From: Bacillota bacterium
Lineage (GTDB): Bacteria; Bacillota; Clostridia; Lachnospirales; Lachnospiraceae
Direction of reading: 5' to 3'
DNA: 62,406 nt
NCBI GenBank assembly: GCA_023415595.1
Contig: JAEZJW010000200.1
Coordinates: 1-62,406, forward strand
Each line of letters opens with the position of its first letter. Within the stretch, counting starts at the first letter, position 1. The notes under the pieces were generated by a model. The model saw nothing but the letters and a program-made list of their open reading frames with translations, had not been told where the DNA came from and ran no database searches. Of this stretch, positions 34,098 to 42,909 are shown piece by piece. The translations under genes were made by a program, and so were the position numbers.

Positions 34098-35525
34098 ATG
34101 GGAAATCATAATAAAGTTCATATAAATATACCTACAGGAGTACGGATCCTGCTGCTCCTCCTGGTTCTGCTGCCGGTGCTTACTGCATGCCGTGCAAGTG
34201 GGGATAAGAATGAGTTAACAAATTATACCGGAAGCTCGGTTAAGACCTTCCAGAGAAGGACGGGCACGAAGCTTATCGTGGAGGGCACCGGGGTATACCG
34301 TCTGGAGGGAGCCCTGCAGCTCATGGCTCCTAAGGGTAAGATAACTTCCCTTACGCTGCTCCCGGAGGGTGAGAAGTTCACTATGTTCGGAGTGAAGATA
34401 GGCGCCAGGAAAGCAGAAGCAGAGCAGAGCTTTGTAAAGGCCTATGGGAAGGAAGCTGCCAAATCCATTAATTCGGCGGAGAACCTGCTGATCTATACCT
34501 ACCGGGATGATAAAAGTGAGCTGTATGTCTCTTATGATATTGATACCGATTCTGTTGCCGGGATGTCCTATTATCTTAAGACAGAGGAGGAGATTAAGAA
34601 GGACGATACAGAGTCCGCTAACTCGGGAGAGCTGATCGCAATGGTCGGCGATATCCATGTCTATTATAATGAGGCAATGGTATATCTGAAATCGGTTCAG
34701 GAGAATTATGAGGCTGAATACGGCAAGGATATCTGGAATGCGGATATCTTCGGAGATGGGAAAACCTTTGGTGAACAGATTAAGAGAGAGGTCCTGAACC
34801 AGATCACAGAGCTTAAGGTGATCGGAGAGAAAGCGAAGGAAGAGGGTATTGCACTGACGGAGGATGAACTGGCAGAGGTTAAGACTCTTGCACAGGAACA
34901 TTTTGAAGGCTTGTCGGATGCAGATATCGATCGCTACCTGATTACTAAGGAGCTCTTAGAGAAGGTATATGCAGATAACATGCTGGCAGAGAAGGCATTT
35001 GAGAGCTTGACTCTGAATATCGATACGAATGTATCAGATCTGGAAGCAAAGCAAATAACGGTTCAGCAGATCCTAATCTACGGGGCCGATGTGGATAAGG
35101 AGGGAAACATCACTCCCTTTAGTGCAGAAGAGAAGGAAATTGCCTATGACAAAGCGAAAGCACTGTTAGAACAGGCGAAGGAGACGACAGATTTCCATAC
35201 GCTGGCGGAGACCAACTCAGAAGCAGAGACGATTGAATATACCTTCGGCAGAGGACAGGGACCGAAGGAATACAGTGCAGCCTTCGAGCAGGCAGCCTTT
35301 ACCCTTAAGACGGGGGAGGTCAGTGATCTGATCTCTACGGAATATGGCTGGCATATCATTTACTGTGTCACAGATTTTAATAAGGATGCAACAATCCAGG
35401 TGAAGGAAAATATCATTGATGAGCGCCGGACCAAGATGTTCGCAGACCTCTATTCCCAGTGGTCTTCCGATTATGATGTGGTGGTCAATTCCGAGGCCTG
35501 GGATGCAGTCAGCTTCGTTGAATAG
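34098..35525 (+). CDS. PrsA/SurA-like peptidyl-prolyl isomerase lipoprotein
   Basis: A 475-residue lipoprotein. A hydrophobic signal (ILLLLLVLLPVL) ends in the lipobox LTAC near residue 31. Residues about 60-160 are a beta-rich N-terminal part. A SurA_N-like helical chaperone region follows at about 185-310 (EQIKREVLNQITELKVIGEKA). The parvulin domain lies at about 319-435: TVQQILIYG, then the closing GEVSDLISTEYGWHIIYCV. It helps exported proteins fold at the outer face of the membrane. Its place directly after mfd follows Lachnospiraceae order. Confidence 0.88.
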   Translation: MGNHNKVHINIPTGVRILLLLLVLLPVLTACRASGDKNELTNYTGSSVKTFQRRTGTKLIVEGTGVYRLEGALQLMAPKGKITSLTLLPEGEKFTMFGVKIGARKAEAEQSFVKAYGKEAAKSINSAENLLIYTYRDDKSELYVSYDIDTDSVAGMSYYLKTEEEIKKDDTESANSGELIAMVGDIHVYYNEAMVYLKSVQENYEAEYGKDIWNADIFGDGKTFGEQIKREVLNQITELKVIGEKAKEEGIALTEDELAEVKTLAQEHFEGLSDADIDRYLITKELLEKVYADNMLAEKAFESLTLNIDTNVSDLEAKQITVQQILIYGADVDKEGNITPFSAEEKEIAYDKAKALLEQAKETTDFHTLAETNSEAETIEYTFGRGQGPKEYSAAFEQAAFTLKTGEVSDLISTEYGWHIIYCVTDFNKDATIQVKENIIDERRTKMFADLYSQWSSDYDVVVNSEAWDAVSFVE

Positions 35526-35577
35526 ACAACGATGACGCCACCCCGGTTTATTATATGGACTTACAAAACCCTTACCC

Positions 35578-36147
35578 TTAATTTGTGTTATGTTTTGAAA
35601 CAGCCCCCTCGAGGTGGTAAGAATACAGCTGGTTGATTGCGTTCACGATCAGATAAGCTATCACACTTCCGAGTATGACGCCACCCAGGACATCTGTGGG
35701 ATAATGAACAAACAGATACAGCCTGGAATATGCAATCAACGCTGCGGTCACATAGGCCAGGATGCCTGCAAATTTATAATACGAGAATAGGACAGCGGCG
35801 GTGGCGAAGGCAACCGTGCTATGACCCGAAGGGAAGGAACGTGAGTGAATACTGCCGATCAACAGCGGAATCTCGGGGAATTTCACATTTGGACGGAGTC
35901 TGCCGACGAGTGGTTTTAAGATTTCATCACTGATCAGCATGGACAGGGATAGGGCACAGATTAAGGCGATTCCACATTTCTGGTAACGTTTCTGGCATAA
36001 TAGCAAGAAGGCGATAAAGATCCATAAAAACCCTGCATTACCGAGTGAGGTCACAAAGACCATGAACCGGTCCATGACAGGGTTTCTTAAATTCTCCTGA
36101 ATGAAGAACAGGATGGATTCATCAAAAATCTGGATTATAGCTGCCAT
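35578..36147 (-). CDS. PAP2 family phosphatase
   Basis: A 189-residue membrane protein with about five hydrophobic helices and the three-part PAP2 active site: KPLVGRLRP near residues 71-79, RSFPSGHST near 97-105 with the first catalytic His, and SRLYLFVHYPTD near 142-153 with the second His and Asp. Such enzymes remove phosphate from lipid substrates such as undecaprenyl pyrophosphate or phosphatidic acid, facing outward. It converges with the foldase gene across 52 bases without a hairpin. Which lipid it acts on is not evident from sequence. Confidence 0.9.
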   Translation of the reverse strand: MAAIIQIFDESILFFIQENLRNPVMDRFMVFVTSLGNAGFLWIFIAFLLLCQKRYQKCGIALICALSLSMLISDEILKPLVGRLRPNVKFPEIPLLIGSIHSRSFPSGHSTVAFATAAVLFSYYKFAGILAYVTAALIAYSRLYLFVHYPTDVLGGVILGSVIAYLIVNAINQLYSYHLEGAVSKHNTN

Positions 36148-36240
36148 AGGAATTCTCCTTACCGGCTTTGTTATATTATATTTCTCTTTGGGAGTAAAAA
36201 GTACAGATTCCCACAGGGCAGACTGTAGTTTGGTTTAAAG

Positions 36241-36284
36241 AAAGCTTCCCTTGGCAGTGATCCGCTGCCGGGGGAAGCTTTTAT
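36241..36284 (-). terminator. Rho-independent terminator after the DUF1846 gene
   Basis: AAGCTTCCC (36242-36250) and GGGGAAGCTT (36271-36280) pair, with GGCAG/CTGCC as inner stem. In the minus direction TTTCTTT follows. It is about 55 bases after the DUF1846 stop codon. Confidence 0.8.
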
Positions 36285-36334
36285 CTTTGATATAATATCT
36301 GAGAAGCTCTAAGCCGGCCTTATCTCTGAAAGTC

Positions 36335-37840
36335 TTACAGATAATACAGGTTCTCGGAAGGATATACGGGATCGCTGGTCACATCGAGGCCGAGCTTACG
36401 TAAGATCTGCTCGTCATTCTTATTCAGCATTGCAGTACAATGAGCTTGGACACCCTTTAACTGGGACAGCTTCTCATAGGCCAGCTGGGCAGTCGGGTTG
36501 GTAACAGCGCAGATGCTTAAGGCAATCAGGATCTCATTTGCATTCAGGTGGGTAATCCTGCTATTCAGATCCTTCTCCTTCAGACCTCTTATGGTATTAA
36601 GGATCAGAGGGGACAGTAGATAGATATCATCGCTGATTCCGGCAAGGTATTTGATTGCATTTAAAATTGCTGCTGAGGAGCAGTCCATCGTGGAAGAGCT
36701 CTTGCCGGTAATAATCTTACCGTCATTTAATTCAAAGGCAATTACTGTTAAGGGCTCGCTTTCACAACATTGCTCTTTTAGCTTGACTGCATACTCTCTG
36801 GCAGGAATTACGCAGGCACGGTCCTCCTGCTTCAGCCCCACCTCTTCCAGAATTACCTTCATACGGTTTAGGGATTCCTCATCCAGGAGACCCTTCTTAA
36901 AATCACATACGGTATTAAAATATCTGCGGATAATCTCCTGACGGGAAGCTTCGGATACGATCGCATCATCAATGACACCGAAGCCGGCACGGTTGACTCC
37001 CATATCGGTCGGTGACTGATAGATGGATTCCTTACCTGTAATCTTCTCGATAATTCTCTTGATTACCGGGAACATCTCCAGGTCACGGTTATAATTGACG
37101 GTCACAGTATTATAATGTTCAAAATGGAAATTATCGATCATATTGACATCCTTCAGATCAATCGTAGCAGCTTCATAAGCGATATTCACAGGATGCTTCA
37201 AGGGCAGGTTCCAGATAGGGAAGGTCTCGAACTTGGAATATCCGGCAGAATGTCCAAGCTTATATTCATGATAGAGCTGATTCAGGCAGGTTGCAAGCTT
37301 ACCGCTGTTCGGACCGGGAGCAGTAACTACTACAATCGGCTTGGTTGTCTCTATGTAGGGGTTAATGCCGTAGCCCTGTTCACTGACAATCGTATCCACA
37401 TCGGCGGGATAACCGGGAATTGCAGAATGCTTATAGACCTTAATATTACGACGCTCCAGCTTATTGATAAACACAGTAGTTGCAGGCTGCTTGTTATAAC
37501 GGGTAATTACCACGCTGTTGACCTGCAGCCCATAGCTGCGGAAATCATCAATCAGACGCAGTACATCCATGTCATAGGTGATTCCAAAGTCCCGACGTAT
37601 TTTATTACGTTCAATGTCGCCGGCATATACGCAGATAATAATTTCTGCCTGATCCTTCAGCTTTTGGAGAAGCTTAATCTTCGCATCCTCGTCAAACCCG
37701 GGTAATACTCTCTTGGCGTGCTTGTCACCAATCAACTTCCCTCCGAACTCAAGGTATAACTTATCGTAGTTGTTGACACGCTCCAGAATATATTTTGATT
37801 GCTCCTCGATATACTTCTGCGGATCAAATCCGGTCTTCAT
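36335..37840 (-). CDS. DUF1846 family protein
   Basis: A 501-residue cytoplasmic protein that covers the whole DUF1846 family: FDPQKYIEEQSKYILERV at the start, KLYLEFGGKLIGDKHAKRVL, KIIICVYAGDIERNK-like segment near residue 90, and VVTAPGPNSGKLATCLNQL near residue 170, a loop that resembles a nucleotide-binding P-loop (GPNSGK). Crystal structures of the family exist but the biochemical role is not established. GGAGGATACC lies before ATG 37840. It is a single gene with terminator, and a dyad overlaps its likely promoter. Confidence 0.88.
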   Translation of the reverse strand: MKTGFDPQKYIEEQSKYILERVNNYDKLYLEFGGKLIGDKHAKRVLPGFDEDAKIKLLQKLKDQAEIIICVYAGDIERNKIRRDFGITYDMDVLRLIDDFRSYGLQVNSVVITRYNKQPATTVFINKLERRNIKVYKHSAIPGYPADVDTIVSEQGYGINPYIETTKPIVVVTAPGPNSGKLATCLNQLYHEYKLGHSAGYSKFETFPIWNLPLKHPVNIAYEAATIDLKDVNMIDNFHFEHYNTVTVNYNRDLEMFPVIKRIIEKITGKESIYQSPTDMGVNRAGFGVIDDAIVSEASRQEIIRRYFNTVCDFKKGLLDEESLNRMKVILEEVGLKQEDRACVIPAREYAVKLKEQCCESEPLTVIAFELNDGKIITGKSSSTMDCSSAAILNAIKYLAGISDDIYLLSPLILNTIRGLKEKDLNSRITHLNANEILIALSICAVTNPTAQLAYEKLSQLKGVQAHCTAMLNKNDEQILRKLGLDVTSDPVYPSENLYYL

Positions 37841-37889
37841 ATGGTATCCTCCTTTGGGTACTTTTAATTGTTATCGGCTTTTTCTGTAT

Positions 37890-37924
37890 ATTATATTAAT
37901 CTGATTTTACCTAATAGATTAATA
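37890..37924 (-). promoter_or_regulatory. Inverted repeat over the likely DUF1846 promoter
   Basis: TATTAATCT (37894-37902) and AGATTAATA (37916-37924) are perfect nine-base arms with a 13-base centre. On the minus strand a TATAAT (37890-37895) overlaps the left arm. The rest of the gap up to 38145 is A/T-rich without another clear signal. Confidence 0.45.
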
Positions 37925-38145
37925 CACACCATATCTATCATAAACAAATTTATTGAAATGTCAAACAACTTTTCATGCTAATTGCAGGAAAAATTTTCAT
38001 TACCGAATCAGTTAAATTATGTCAGTAGAATATGAATAAAAATAATGGTTAATATGGTCCGAGGCGAGTCCGGCTATGAGTATTAACGACAAAATTCACC
38101 TATATTCGACCAATGCATATATTGGTAGCAGAAGGAGGTGATTCA

Positions 38146-38250
38146 ATGAATTCATGTTGCCTTTTGATTCTGATCTTACTGCTGTGCTCCAATGACGAGA
38201 AGCACGGATTATTTTCTTTTCCGTCGAGGGGAGAGCAATGTAATAAATAG
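38146..38250 (+). CDS. 34-residue Cys/Leu-rich peptide
   Basis: A short frame with a very strong ribosome site (GGAGGTG, six bases before ATG 38146). The peptide starts MNSCCLLILILLLCSND and ends in a polar tail with a further Cys. Peptides of this form (Cys pair, then a Leu/Ile run, then Cys and Asn/Asp) occur in many clostridia and are sometimes annotated as high-cysteine proteins, without known role. The hydrophobic run of about 10 residues is short for a membrane helix. A terminator-like hairpin lies 80 bases downstream. Not long enough to be found by usual ORF cut-offs. Confidence 0.55.
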   Translation: MNSCCLLILILLLCSNDEKHGLFSFPSRGEQCNK

Positions 38251-38332
38251 GGTAGGTTAGGACCTGTTTCAAAATTAGAGGGGATTTTGGGTTAGAAACA
38301 GCCCCATGCGTTTGAGTGTATGAATAAGGGAT

Positions 38333-38366
38333 AAGGGGATGCAGGCAGGGCTTCCCCTTTCCTTTT
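38333..38366 (+). terminator. Terminator-like hairpin
   Basis: AAGGGGA and TCCCCTT pair across an 11-13-base loop, followed by TCCTTTT. It would end the transcript of the small peptide gene. Confidence 0.55.
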
Positions 38367-38504
38367 CGTAAGATTTCGGACATGTTATGGAAGAAGCTTG
38401 TGTTAGGATTAATCCGGTGGTAAAATCAGGTTACGAATCACATGAAAGTGCATACGGAAATGGAAGAATAATAGATAATACAATGAAAGAAATGAGGGAT
38501 GACT

Positions 38505-39071
38505 ATGTGCGGAAGATATAATTTTACGGTAGAAGAAAGTGATGAGGTACGGGAGATCCTGGAGAAGCTGAATGCCAAGCTCCATGGGGCTCAGGCCAGA
38601 ACAGGAGAGGTGTTTCCGACGAATCAGGTGCCGATTTTGATAGAGGAAGAGAGGAAGGCAGAGCCGGCCTTAAGTATCTGGGGCTTTCCGAAGTTCGACC
38701 AGAAGGGGGTTATTATCAATGCCAGGGCGGAGACTGCCTTCGAGAAGAAGACCTTCCGTGACAGTCTGTTAAACCGCCGCTGCATTATACCCTCTACCGG
38801 CTTCTATGAATGGGACAGCGAAAAACAGAAATTTGTATTCCGTCTGGAGGGCACGAACGCACTCTATATGGCGGGGGTATATTCCTATTATAAGGACGAA
38901 ATGAGATTTGTTATACTTACCACCGATGCCAATGAATCCATGAAGGAGATCCATAACAGGATGCCGTTAGTCATTCCAAGGAATGAAATAGATACCTGGA
39001 TTCTTGATAACAGCGCAACGAATGATATCCTTCACAGGGTACCGCCGATGCTGATAAGAGAAGCAGTCTGA
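38505..39071 (+). CDS. SRAP/YedK-type abasic-site-processing protein
   Basis: A 188-residue SOS-response-associated peptidase (HMCES/YedK family), which forms a stable link with abasic sites in single-stranded DNA. The start is set by biology: Cys2 (MCGRYNF) must become N-terminal, so ATG 38505 is right, and GAGGG lies six bases before it. The other active-site residues are visible: NARAET near residues 74-79, STGFYEW near residues 96-102 with the Glu, and EIHNRMPLVI near 149-158 with the His. Length is close to the family's usual size. It has no nearby SOS box that I can see. Confidence 0.92.
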   Translation: MCGRYNFTVEESDEVREILEKLNAKLHGAQARTGEVFPTNQVPILIEEERKAEPALSIWGFPKFDQKGVIINARAETAFEKKTFRDSLLNRRCIIPSTGFYEWDSEKQKFVFRLEGTNALYMAGVYSYYKDEMRFVILTTDANESMKEIHNRMPLVIPRNEIDTWILDNSATNDILHRVPPMLIREAV

Positions 39072-39111
39072 CTGAACAAGGTCAAAAACGTCGAGTAATA
39101 TACTACCGTTC

Positions 39112-39120
39112 TGGTATAAT
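39112..39120 (+). promoter_or_regulatory. Extended -10 promoter of the AraC/C39-like gene
   Basis: TGG then TATAAT (39115-39120) forms an extended -10 box; no good -35 box is present. It is 38 bases before ATG 39158. Confidence 0.5.
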
Positions 39121-39157
39121 AAGGTCATCTTCCGGAAGAAGAAACTAGGAGGCAGAT

Positions 39158-40675
39158 ATGGATTACTCTAATTTCATATGGTCAACAGCATCCTTCATTG
39201 AAGCGCGGATCAAGGATCCGATCGAATATGGGGAGCTTGAGGAGGCAGTGGGCTTCTCCTACCGCCACATTAGGGAAACCTTCAAGGAATGCACGGGGAT
39301 TTCCCTCTCCAGGTATATCTTATCCCGCAGGATTGCTAATTCTGCGTTTGAGATTGTGCATACCGGCAAGAGTCTGACCCAGATTGCTTCGGATTATATG
39401 TTCGGAAGCTATGATACCTTTACCAGGGCGTATTGCCGCCAGCTTAAGCTTCACCCTTCCGAGCTAAGAAGCGGAAGCTTCCGTAGCAGGGTGGGCAGAA
39501 AGAGGATTCTGATTGGCTTATATGCTCCGGTTATTATGAATGATGAGGGGTCTTCCATATCTCCCGAACAAATTCTGGAGGTAAAGAGGATAATGGGTAA
39601 TATTGAGAGAACGGAACAAAGCTGCATTCTCTATGGGGTGCCGAAGGTTTCCTATAGTTTTGAGGAATGTACCCCTTTCTGCGCAGCATTAAAGGCATGT
39701 TTAAATTACATGGGGCAACAGATCGATTACGCTTACATTATGGCAGCAACAGGAGCAGCCTTCCGCCTGAGATGGAATACTGGAGCATGGGATGGCGGCA
39801 ATGTGGATATCCTGAATATCTATGAAGACAGGTTTGAAGCACTCAGGAAGGGATTCGAGGCAGCAGGGCGCTCGTATCGGATCTTAACCAGGAGCGGATC
39901 CAGTAAGGAAGAATTCATACAGTTTATCAAGGCAGAAATCGAGGAAGGCAGACCGGTAATTGCACTGGGTATCATCGGACCGCCGGAAGCCTGTCTGATT
40001 ACCGGTTACGACGAGAATGGCCGGAAGCTGCTCGGCTGGAATTGCTTCCAGGAGAATCAGGAATTCGCTAAGAATGTATCCTTCCATGAAACAGGGTACT
40101 TCATAACGGATGCCTGGTGGGAGAACGAGGAGACCTGCGCTGTCATGTCAGTTGGTGAATACCAGGAAAGACCTTTGAATCCGAAGGAAGTATTAAAGAA
40201 TGGCATCGATATCCTCCGGAAGGAGAAGGTAATCTATCACGAGAATGGGATAACCACGGAATACGCCGGAGGGCAGAGGGCTTATGAGGCCTGGACGAAG
40301 GCGGTGGGAGATGATAAGGAATTTCCGCAGGGGGCTATCCTGCCGATTCTGTACGAGCGGGTCATGTGTCAGGGAGATGCACAGGTCATGGTCGGGGAAG
40401 GACGCTCCTATGCAGCCTGCTTCCTGGAGTGGATTGGAAAAACGAATGCAGCCGTGGCGGAAAGCTGTAACCATGCCGCCAGGTATTTCCGTCTGGCAGC
40501 AGAATGCACCTTTAAAATGAATGAGCCGAAGGGTGGCTTCATGCAGGATGAAGCTGCGACCCGTAAATTCGCAGAGCCCGAGGTAAGAAAGCAGATTGTC
40601 CCGCTCATTTATCAGGCGAAGGAGTACGAGGCAAAGGCTTGTGAGCTTTGCAAGGTGATTCTTGAGAAGCTGTAG
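39158..40675 (+). CDS. AraC-type regulator fused to a papain/C39-like domain
   Basis: A 505-residue protein. Residues about 8-105 are an AraC double HTH: LEEAVGFSYRHIRETFKECT, then KSLTQIASDYMFGSYDTF and FTRAY. Residues about 160-335 look like a cysteine-peptidase-fold domain of the C39/BtrH type: ECTPFCAALKACLNYMG near 168-184, GRPVIALGIIGPPEACLITG near 265-284 and LLGWNCFQ near 291-298. The His that should complete the active site is not certain, so it may be a ligand-binding relative. The C-terminal 130 residues are helical. GGAGG is a few bases before ATG. It is directly followed by an acetyltransferase gene. Confidence 0.75.
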   Translation: MDYSNFIWSTASFIEARIKDPIEYGELEEAVGFSYRHIRETFKECTGISLSRYILSRRIANSAFEIVHTGKSLTQIASDYMFGSYDTFTRAYCRQLKLHPSELRSGSFRSRVGRKRILIGLYAPVIMNDEGSSISPEQILEVKRIMGNIERTEQSCILYGVPKVSYSFEECTPFCAALKACLNYMGQQIDYAYIMAATGAAFRLRWNTGAWDGGNVDILNIYEDRFEALRKGFEAAGRSYRILTRSGSSKEEFIQFIKAEIEEGRPVIALGIIGPPEACLITGYDENGRKLLGWNCFQENQEFAKNVSFHETGYFITDAWWENEETCAVMSVGEYQERPLNPKEVLKNGIDILRKEKVIYHENGITTEYAGGQRAYEAWTKAVGDDKEFPQGAILPILYERVMCQGDAQVMVGEGRSYAACFLEWIGKTNAAVAESCNHAARYFRLAAECTFKMNEPKGGFMQDEAATRKFAEPEVRKQIVPLIYQAKEYEAKACELCKVILEKL

Positions 40676-40685
40676 GGAGGTAAGC

Positions 40686-41183
40686 GTGAAACGATATCAG
40701 GGATTGGAATTTGATGTACTGAAGGAAGAGGATATTGATGAATTAACGAAGGTCATGGAACGGGCCTTCGATGAAGATACCAGGATACATCTGAGTGAGC
40801 CAAAGGGTGGACCGGAGGGCTATGAGAATGGAGAATTCTTAAGGAGATACGGACTTCATCCTGATTCGGAAGCATATAAGATTAGCGAGGATGGTAAGCT
40901 GATCGGAGGAATCATCCTCTGGATCAATAAGGAAACTAACGTTAATTTCCTGGGCTGTGTCTTCGTGGATGTAAACCGTCAGAACAAAGGGACGGGAAAG
41001 AGCATATGGGATTTTATCGAACAGGAATACCCGGATACGGTGAAGTGGTGCACGGAGACCGCAGCATTCTCCAGAAGAAATCATCACTTCTATGTGAACA
41101 AATGCGGTTTTCATATCGTACGTATCGAAGAGCCGATGAACCCGAGGGAAGGAAACTATATTATGGAGAAGGTCATGGAGTGA
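40686..41183 (+). CDS. GNAT family N-acetyltransferase
   Basis: A 165-residue acetyl-CoA-dependent transferase. The GNAT core shows LIGGIILWINKETNVNFLGC, then VFVDVNRQNKGTGKSIWDFI near residues 91-110 with the Q/RxxGxG/A acetyl-CoA loop, and a C-terminal RRNHHFYVNKCGFHIV strand-turn. The start is GTG 40686, five bases after GGGAGG, 10 bases past the stop of the AraC/C39-like gene; the two are probably co-transcribed. The substrate is unknown. A strong terminator follows at 41245. Confidence 0.85.
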   Translation: MKRYQGLEFDVLKEEDIDELTKVMERAFDEDTRIHLSEPKGGPEGYENGEFLRRYGLHPDSEAYKISEDGKLIGGIILWINKETNVNFLGCVFVDVNRQNKGTGKSIWDFIEQEYPDTVKWCTETAAFSRRNHHFYVNKCGFHIVRIEEPMNPREGNYIMEKVME

Positions 41184-41244
41184 GAGCTAAGATGATCAGT
41201 TAAGCAGCTGAGGAAATTTGATAGTTAATATGATTACAATAGAA

Positions 41245-41275
41245 TGGTCCCTGAGCGCAAGCAGGGACCATTTTC
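41245..41275 (+). terminator. Rho-independent terminator after the GNAT gene
   Basis: TGGTCCCTG (41245-41253) and CAGGGACCA (41262-41270) pair perfectly, followed by TTTT. Confidence 0.9.
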
Positions 41276-41437
41276 AGCTAGTTTTAAGTTTTTTTGTGGT
41301 GTTCTGACGGAGACCAGACCCCGTGGCATCATTTGCCTGAGAAACATCAGATTTCACATTGATTTTCTTTCACAGGGGTGGTATTTTATATATCTGACCA
41401 TACATAGGACTAAACCCGCGACAGGAAGGAAACACAA

Positions 41438-41617
41438 ATGAAAAATAATTTTATCACTACGTTACTTATCATGTCCATCATTTCTCTGCTCGTTTTCGCA
41501 GTGGGGATTTATCTTCGGCAGACAGGGTTGGAGGCTCTGGGGATGAGGCTCTCCGAGTACGGTATTATGTTCCTAGCCCTAACCCTGTTAGTCCATTTTA
41601 AGAAATTATATATATAA
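41438..41617 (+). CDS. 59-residue membrane protein
   Basis: A short frame that starts MKNNFITTLLIMSIISLL with AGGAAGGA seven bases before the ATG. It has two hydrophobic helices at about residues 5-24 and 38-53 separated by YLRQTGLEALGMRLSEYG, and ends in KKLYI. The hairpin-like topology and strong ribosome site favour a real gene. No family is recognised. About 165 bases after the terminator at 41245 there is no clear promoter. Confidence 0.55.
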   Translation: MKNNFITTLLIMSIISLLVFAVGIYLRQTGLEALGMRLSEYGIMFLALTLLVHFKKLYI

Positions 41618-41641
41618 GATAGCCTGCCCGATGTGATTGCT

Positions 41642-41870
41642 TCAGCTCTTCCGAGCTACGGCACAGAGAGAGGTGCTATCCAAGTTGTAAGGATCTCCGG
41701 CAACATTACTGTAGAAATCCGTCCGAATAAAGCCCGAAGCAGTAAGGTCCGTTTTCATTTCCTCGGACGTAAAACAATGGTTCCAGATATTATAGCATTC
41801 GAGCTGATTCTCCTCAAAGCTCCGGCTTTTTATTCAGATATTGCAGTAACTGCTTATTGCAATCAGACAT
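41642..41870 (-). pseudogene. SAM-dependent methyltransferase gene with large internal deletion
   Basis: ATG 41870 starts a reading MSDCNKQLLQYLNKKPEL, the N-terminal pattern of a clostridial class I methyltransferase of about 245 residues. It then stops, and in another frame the C-terminal end follows at once: LECYNIWNHCFTSEEM, then FYSNVAGDPYN and the end AVARKS before TGA at 41642-41644. The SAM-binding core of roughly 170 residues is missing. I infer an internal deletion that also shifted the frame. It lies just downstream of the nucleotidyltransferase gene on the same strand. Confidence 0.65.
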
Positions 41871-41896
41871 TTTCGCTCTGCTTTCTTTCAAGTTTA

Positions 41897-42610
41897 TCAA
41901 TTCTTTGCAAGACTCCATCGGTAATAGGTGCTGTAGTGCTTCAGAACCTTGCTGCTCCATTCCACCAGCCAAATAAAATAGCACTCCGGCCTAGTCGCCC
42001 GGTCCTGCTTCAGGTAATCCCACATCATCGAATTATATAGGACGTCCCGGGTTTCTTTATCAAAATAGGTCAACATCTCCTGCTTTGTCTTAATATATCT
42101 ATGGGTATTCAGAAATACCATTTCCTGCATGATAAAAAATGCTTTCTTATAAGTCTCCCTAAGCTTCTCAACCCCTGCCTTCAGATCCTCACTATACAGG
42201 TATCTGTGGCATACGGCATGATATATACTGGAAGCCTCAAACCGGATGGAGTTCCTGATATCCTCATCCGTCGGTTTCCTGACAATGTTGCTTAATTCCC
42301 CAAAGATAGCCTCGCTGTCATAGAACAGGTGGAAGAGATCCTGCTTAGGCCAGGCCTCCAGCTCAGCTTTGCCACAGAGGAAGCCACAGGCTTTCTCGCT
42401 GCTTTCCATGGAATTAACGATATCGCGATAGCATTTGAGATCACATGCAGATAAGGAATCCAACACGACAATTACATCCACATCACTCTCCTCTGTCGCC
42501 TCTCCCCGGAAATAACTGCCCTGTAATCCTACAAACAGTAATCTTCCTGCAAATTCAGCTTTCATCTTATTGGTAAGTAATTCCAGCCACTTATGTACAT
42601 CGAAGCTCAT
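41897..42610 (-). CDS. Nucleotidyltransferase-domain protein
   Basis: A 237-residue protein with a pol-beta-type nucleotidyltransferase core: VGLQGSYFRGEATEESDVDV near residues 27-46 is the GSxxxG...SDxDV active site with both metal-binding Asp residues. The C-terminal half is helical, with HRYIKTKQEML, and resembles the substrate-binding helices of aminoglycoside-adenylyltransferase-like proteins or a HEPN-like bundle. Whether it modifies a small molecule or a protein is not clear. Its start has AAGGAGAATAT upstream. The broken methyltransferase follows 26 bases after its stop codon. Confidence 0.8.
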   Translation of the reverse strand: MSFDVHKWLELLTNKMKAEFAGRLLFVGLQGSYFRGEATEESDVDVIVVLDSLSACDLKCYRDIVNSMESSEKACGFLCGKAELEAWPKQDLFHLFYDSEAIFGELSNIVRKPTDEDIRNSIRFEASSIYHAVCHRYLYSEDLKAGVEKLRETYKKAFFIMQEMVFLNTHRYIKTKQEMLTYFDKETRDVLYNSMMWDYLKQDRATRPECYFIWLVEWSSKVLKHYSTYYRWSLAKN

Positions 42611-42849
42611 AATATATTCTCCTTTTCTTGTGAGATAATCAGTAGGATAGATAATTCAAGTCTTCAGCATGCCATATTATTCCTGTCACTTATATCATAT
42701 AACAAGATGGTCCAGGTTACCAGAGAATTTTTACTTTTTGAGGAGAAAGTTGTCCTGTATACTTCGTGTCAGAGATTAATATATTGTTTTTAGAAGGAAC
42801 AATATGGCAATACATTATTTTTAGTATTATAATGGGATTTATAATCTTA

Positions 42850-42867
42850 TCGCATAGATATATGCGA
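42850..42867. other. Dyad in the gap before the VOC gene
   Basis: TCGCATA and TATGCGA (arms 42850-42856 and 42861-42867) form a perfect dyad with a 4-base centre, about 40 bases before the VOC start and 17 bases after a TATAAT at 42828. It may be an operator. The rest of the 300-base gap from 42611 is A/T-rich, with nothing else recognised. Confidence 0.35.
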
Positions 42868-42909
42868 AGATACTGGATATGAATTCACTAAGAAAGCAGG
42901 GTCGATCAG

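Noticed and set aside
38096..38383. 95-codon minus-strand frame
   Set aside because: It overlaps the small peptide gene with its strong ribosome site and has low-complexity, unrecognisable sequence.
41633..42040. Plus-strand frame with ERGAIQVVRISG, which recalls the start of MnmE
   Set aside because: The match is one short phrase only. The minus strand gives two separate, longer matches to a methyltransferase in the same place.
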